Part shown: piece after piece, positions 5,677-7,053 of the stretch
Numbering within the stretch: position 1 is the stretch's first letter
Layout: every line of letters starts with the position of its first letter
Assembly (NCBI GenBank): GCA_019105125.1
Contig: JAHRWO010000276.1
Span: 1-7,053, forward strand
DNA length: 7,053 bases
Origin: Flavobacterium sp.
GTDB lineage: Bacteria > Bacteroidota > Bacteroidia > Flavobacteriales > Flavobacteriaceae
Reading direction: 5' to 3'
Notes under the pieces: generated by a model
What the model saw: the letters and a program-made list of their open reading frames with translations, nothing else
Databases searched by the model: none
Told to the model about the DNA's origin: nothing
Program-made: the position numbers and the translations under genes

Positions 5677-6207
5677 ATGGCAAAATCAGCATGGGCAATA
5701 GACCCAACACATTCAGAAATAGGTTTTAAAGTAAAACACATGATGTTTACTAATGTTTCAGGTAAATTTAATTTATTTGACGCAACAATTGAAAATGAAG
5801 ACGATCATTTTGAAACTTCAAAAATCAATTTTTCAGCAGAAGTTAATTCTATCGATACAAATAACTCTGATAGAGATAATCACTTAAGAAGTGCAGATTT
5901 CTTTGATACGGACAATTTTGCAAAACTAACTTTTGTTAGTACTTCAATTTCTAAAGTAAATGAAGGAAACTACATTATCAACGGTGATTTAACCATTAAA
6001 GATGTTACAAAGAGTATTTCTTTAGAAACAGAATACAGTGGATTAATGAAAGATCCATGGGGAAATACAAAAGCAGGACTATCTGTTAATGGCAAAATTA
6101 ACAGAAAAGAATTTGGTTTAACTTGGAACGCAGCTCTTGAAACAGGTGGCGTTTTAGTAGGTGAGGAGATTAAGTTAGTTGCCGAAATCCAACTTATTAA
6201 ACAATAA
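5677..6207 (+). CDS. YceI-family lipid-binding-fold protein (cytoplasmic form)
   Basis: The 176-residue protein is a YceI-type beta barrel; structurally known members bind polyisoprenoid-like lipids inside the barrel. The family pattern runs along its full length: WAIDPTHSEIGFKVKHMMFTNVSGKF (6-31), VNSIDTNNSDRDNHLRSADFFD (57-78), the strand pair ISKVNEGNYIINGDLTIKDVTK (91-112), and VNGKINRKEFGLTWN (137-151) with LVGEEIKLVAEIQL (160-173). It begins directly with the barrel and has no signal peptide, unlike periplasmic YceI of E. coli, so it should stay in the cytoplasm. It follows pirin after 43 AT-rich bases without a terminator, so one transcript is likely. Such pairs are commonly found in stress or quinone-related loci, but the exact function is unknown. 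Confidence 0.9.
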   Translation: MAKSAWAIDPTHSEIGFKVKHMMFTNVSGKFNLFDATIENEDDHFETSKINFSAEVNSIDTNNSDRDNHLRSADFFDTDNFAKLTFVSTSISKVNEGNYIINGDLTIKDVTKSISLETEYSGLMKDPWGNTKAGLSVNGKINRKEFGLTWNAALETGGVLVGEEIKLVAEIQLIKQ

Positions 6208-6208
6208 T

Positions 6209-6243
6209 TTTATACCTTTGTTTAGGTAAAAATCATTTTTTTT
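6209..6243 (+). terminator. Weak terminator candidate after yceI
   Basis: Arms TACCT (6213-6217) and AGGTA (6224-6228) enclose a 6-base loop. After one A-A mismatch, TTT (6209-6211) can pair with AAA (6230-6232). A run of eight T (6236-6243) follows. It begins 2 bases after the yceI stop. The 5' arm also reads TACCTTTG (6213-6220), a match to the -7 promoter pattern, so the site is ambiguous. Confidence 0.4.
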
Positions 6244-6256
6244 AGTTTTAGATTTT

Positions 6257-6299
6257 AAAGTGAAAAATGTTATTTTTATAATGTTTTTCACTTTTTTTT
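6257..6299 (+). terminator. Intrinsic terminator, 17-bp stem
   Basis: Positions 6257-6273 pair with 6278-6294 around a TTTT loop. Fifteen Watson-Crick pairs and two G-U wobbles form the stem, and T residues continue to 6299. The stem is AT-rich but long. It ends only 16 bases before the next start codon, so it either isolates yceI from the downstream gene or lies in that gene's leader. Confidence 0.6.
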
Positions 6300-6315
6300 A
6301 ATCAATCTGTTCTAT

Positions 6316-6936
6316 ATGTCTGAATTCATCAAAATATACCAAGATAAGCCTAGCGAAGCTGCTATAAAAAAAGTAGTAGATGTTCTAAAGGATGGAGGTT
6401 TAATTATTTATCCTACCGATACCGTGTATGGATTAGGTTGTGATATTACCAATTCTCGAGCTTTAGAAAAAATTGCCAAAATCAAAGGAATTAAGTTAGA
6501 AAAAGCCAATTTTTCATTCGTTTGTTCCGATTTGAGCAATCTTTCAGATTATGTGAAACAAATTGATACATCGACTTTTAAAATTCTAAAACGTGCTTTA
6601 CCTGGTCCTTATACCTTTATTTTGCCGGGAAATAATGATTTACCTAAAGAATTCAGAAAGAAAAAAACAGTAGGTATTCGTGTTCCTGATAATAATATCG
6701 CGAGAGAAATTGTAAAACTATTAGGAAATCCAATTGTTTCTACCTCTATTCATGATGAAGATGATGTTATAGAATATTCTACAGATCCAGAATTAATCTT
6801 CGAAAAATGGAATAACAAAGTAGATTTGGTTATCGATGGTGGTTATGGAGATAATGTAGCTTCAACCATTATAGATTTGACTAACTATGAACCGGAAGTA
6901 ATTCGTGAAGGAAAAGGAAGTTTGGATATTTTATAA
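6316..6936 (+). CDS. yciO: YrdC-domain protein, YciO-type (Sua5/YciO/YrdC family)
   Basis: The 206-residue cytoplasmic protein belongs to the family that includes threonylcarbamoyl-AMP synthase, which starts t6A modification of tRNA. Visible motifs are IIYPTDTVYGLGCDI (30-44), KIAKIKG (52-58), LPGPYTFIL (95-103), TVGIRVPDN (118-126), PIVSTSI (139-145), ASTIIDLT (182-189) and VIREGKGSLD (195-204). The start MSEFIKIYQDKP, the length, ANFSFVCSDLSNLSDY (64-79), STSI instead of the STSAN of TsaC, and VDLVIDGGYG (169-178) match the E. coli YciO pattern as I recall it rather than TsaC or Sua5. Automatic annotation usually calls such genes threonylcarbamoyl-AMP synthase, but YciO is not equivalent to TsaC in E. 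coli. The ATG is fixed by alignment with YciO. Confidence 0.88.
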   Translation: MSEFIKIYQDKPSEAAIKKVVDVLKDGGLIIYPTDTVYGLGCDITNSRALEKIAKIKGIKLEKANFSFVCSDLSNLSDYVKQIDTSTFKILKRALPGPYTFILPGNNDLPKEFRKKKTVGIRVPDNNIAREIVKLLGNPIVSTSIHDEDDVIEYSTDPELIFEKWNNKVDLVIDGGYGDNVASTIIDLTNYEPEVIREGKGSLDIL

Positions 6937-6972
6937 AAAAAAAACGCTTTCAATTTTGAAAGCGTTTTTTTT
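6935..6972. terminator. Strong bidirectional intrinsic terminator
   Basis: Stem ACGCTTTCA pairs with TGAAAGCGT around a short T-rich loop near 6953-6956. Ten A (6935-6944) precede it and eight T (6965-6972) follow, so both strands give a stem plus U-tract. It overlaps the yciO stop codon and sits 11 bases past the stop of the convergent minus-strand gene, so it can end both transcripts. Confidence 0.85.
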
Positions 6973-6983
6973 ACTATTATTTA

Positions 6984-7053
6984 TTATTTACCATCACTTA
7001 AATTCTTCATTTCCTTTTCTATCATATCATAGAATTGATCAATTTTAGGCATA
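6984..7053 (-). CDS. C-terminal end of an unidentified gene (runs off the window)
   Basis: On the minus strand, 23 codons at most are visible before tandem stops TAA TAA (6986-6981). They encode a charged helical tail, MPKIDQFYDMIEKEMKNLSD followed by GK. The other two minus-strand frames stop within this stretch. The Met at 7052-7050 may be internal. The converging terminator next to it supports a real gene end. The segment is too short to identify the product. Confidence 0.55.
   Translation of the reverse strand, partial: MPKIDQFYDMIEKEMKNLSDGK

Overview
The window is about 30% GC and reads as chromosomal DNA of a flavobacterium-like Bacteroidota. The evidence is a signal peptide ending in the flavobacterial style (..YLSFSQE..), TAnnTTTG promoter -7 elements with no clear Shine-Dalgarno sequences, strong A/T codon bias, and a lipid-binding-type YceI beside a pirin. 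Genus level is inference; there is no rRNA or marker gene here to settle it.

Layout. (1) Positions 1-3180, minus strand: a tight operon read right to left. It encodes a single-domain receiver protein, a membrane-anchored HEAT-repeat protein, a family 2 processive-type membrane glycosyltransferase, and the first 87 residues of a secreted protein cut by the window edge. The first three genes are joined by 4-base stop/start overlaps and the fourth follows after 3 bases. The module looks like an exopolysaccharide synthase with its own cytoplasmic control proteins. The receiver has lost the phosphoacceptor Asp (Asn51), so control by classical phosphorylation is unlikely. (2) Positions 3181-3779: a roughly 600-base, extremely AT-rich divergent intergenic region holding the promoters of both sides, two perfect palindromes and one isolated GC-rich hairpin. 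(3) Positions 3780-6207, plus strand: a small protein that looks like a second degenerate receiver (Ser55 at the phosphoacceptor position), a Crp/Fnr-family regulator 6 bases downstream, then a pirin with a Tat-like export signal and a cytoplasmic YceI-family protein. (4) Positions 6208-6315: two tandem hairpin/T-tract terminator candidates. (5) Positions 6316-6936: a YrdC-domain protein of the YciO subfamily, followed by a strong bidirectional terminator that also serves a convergent minus-strand gene, of which only the last 22-23 codons are visible.

How the genes may work together. The minus operon plausibly makes and exports a polysaccharide. The plus cluster pairs a regulator (degenerate receiver plus Crp-like protein) with pirin and YceI, which often accompany redox or xenobiotic stress responses. 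The most unusual feature is that two receiver-like proteins, both lacking the phosphorylatable Asp, are encoded divergently from one AT-rich control region. No mobile elements, CRISPR arrays, tRNA or rRNA genes were seen.
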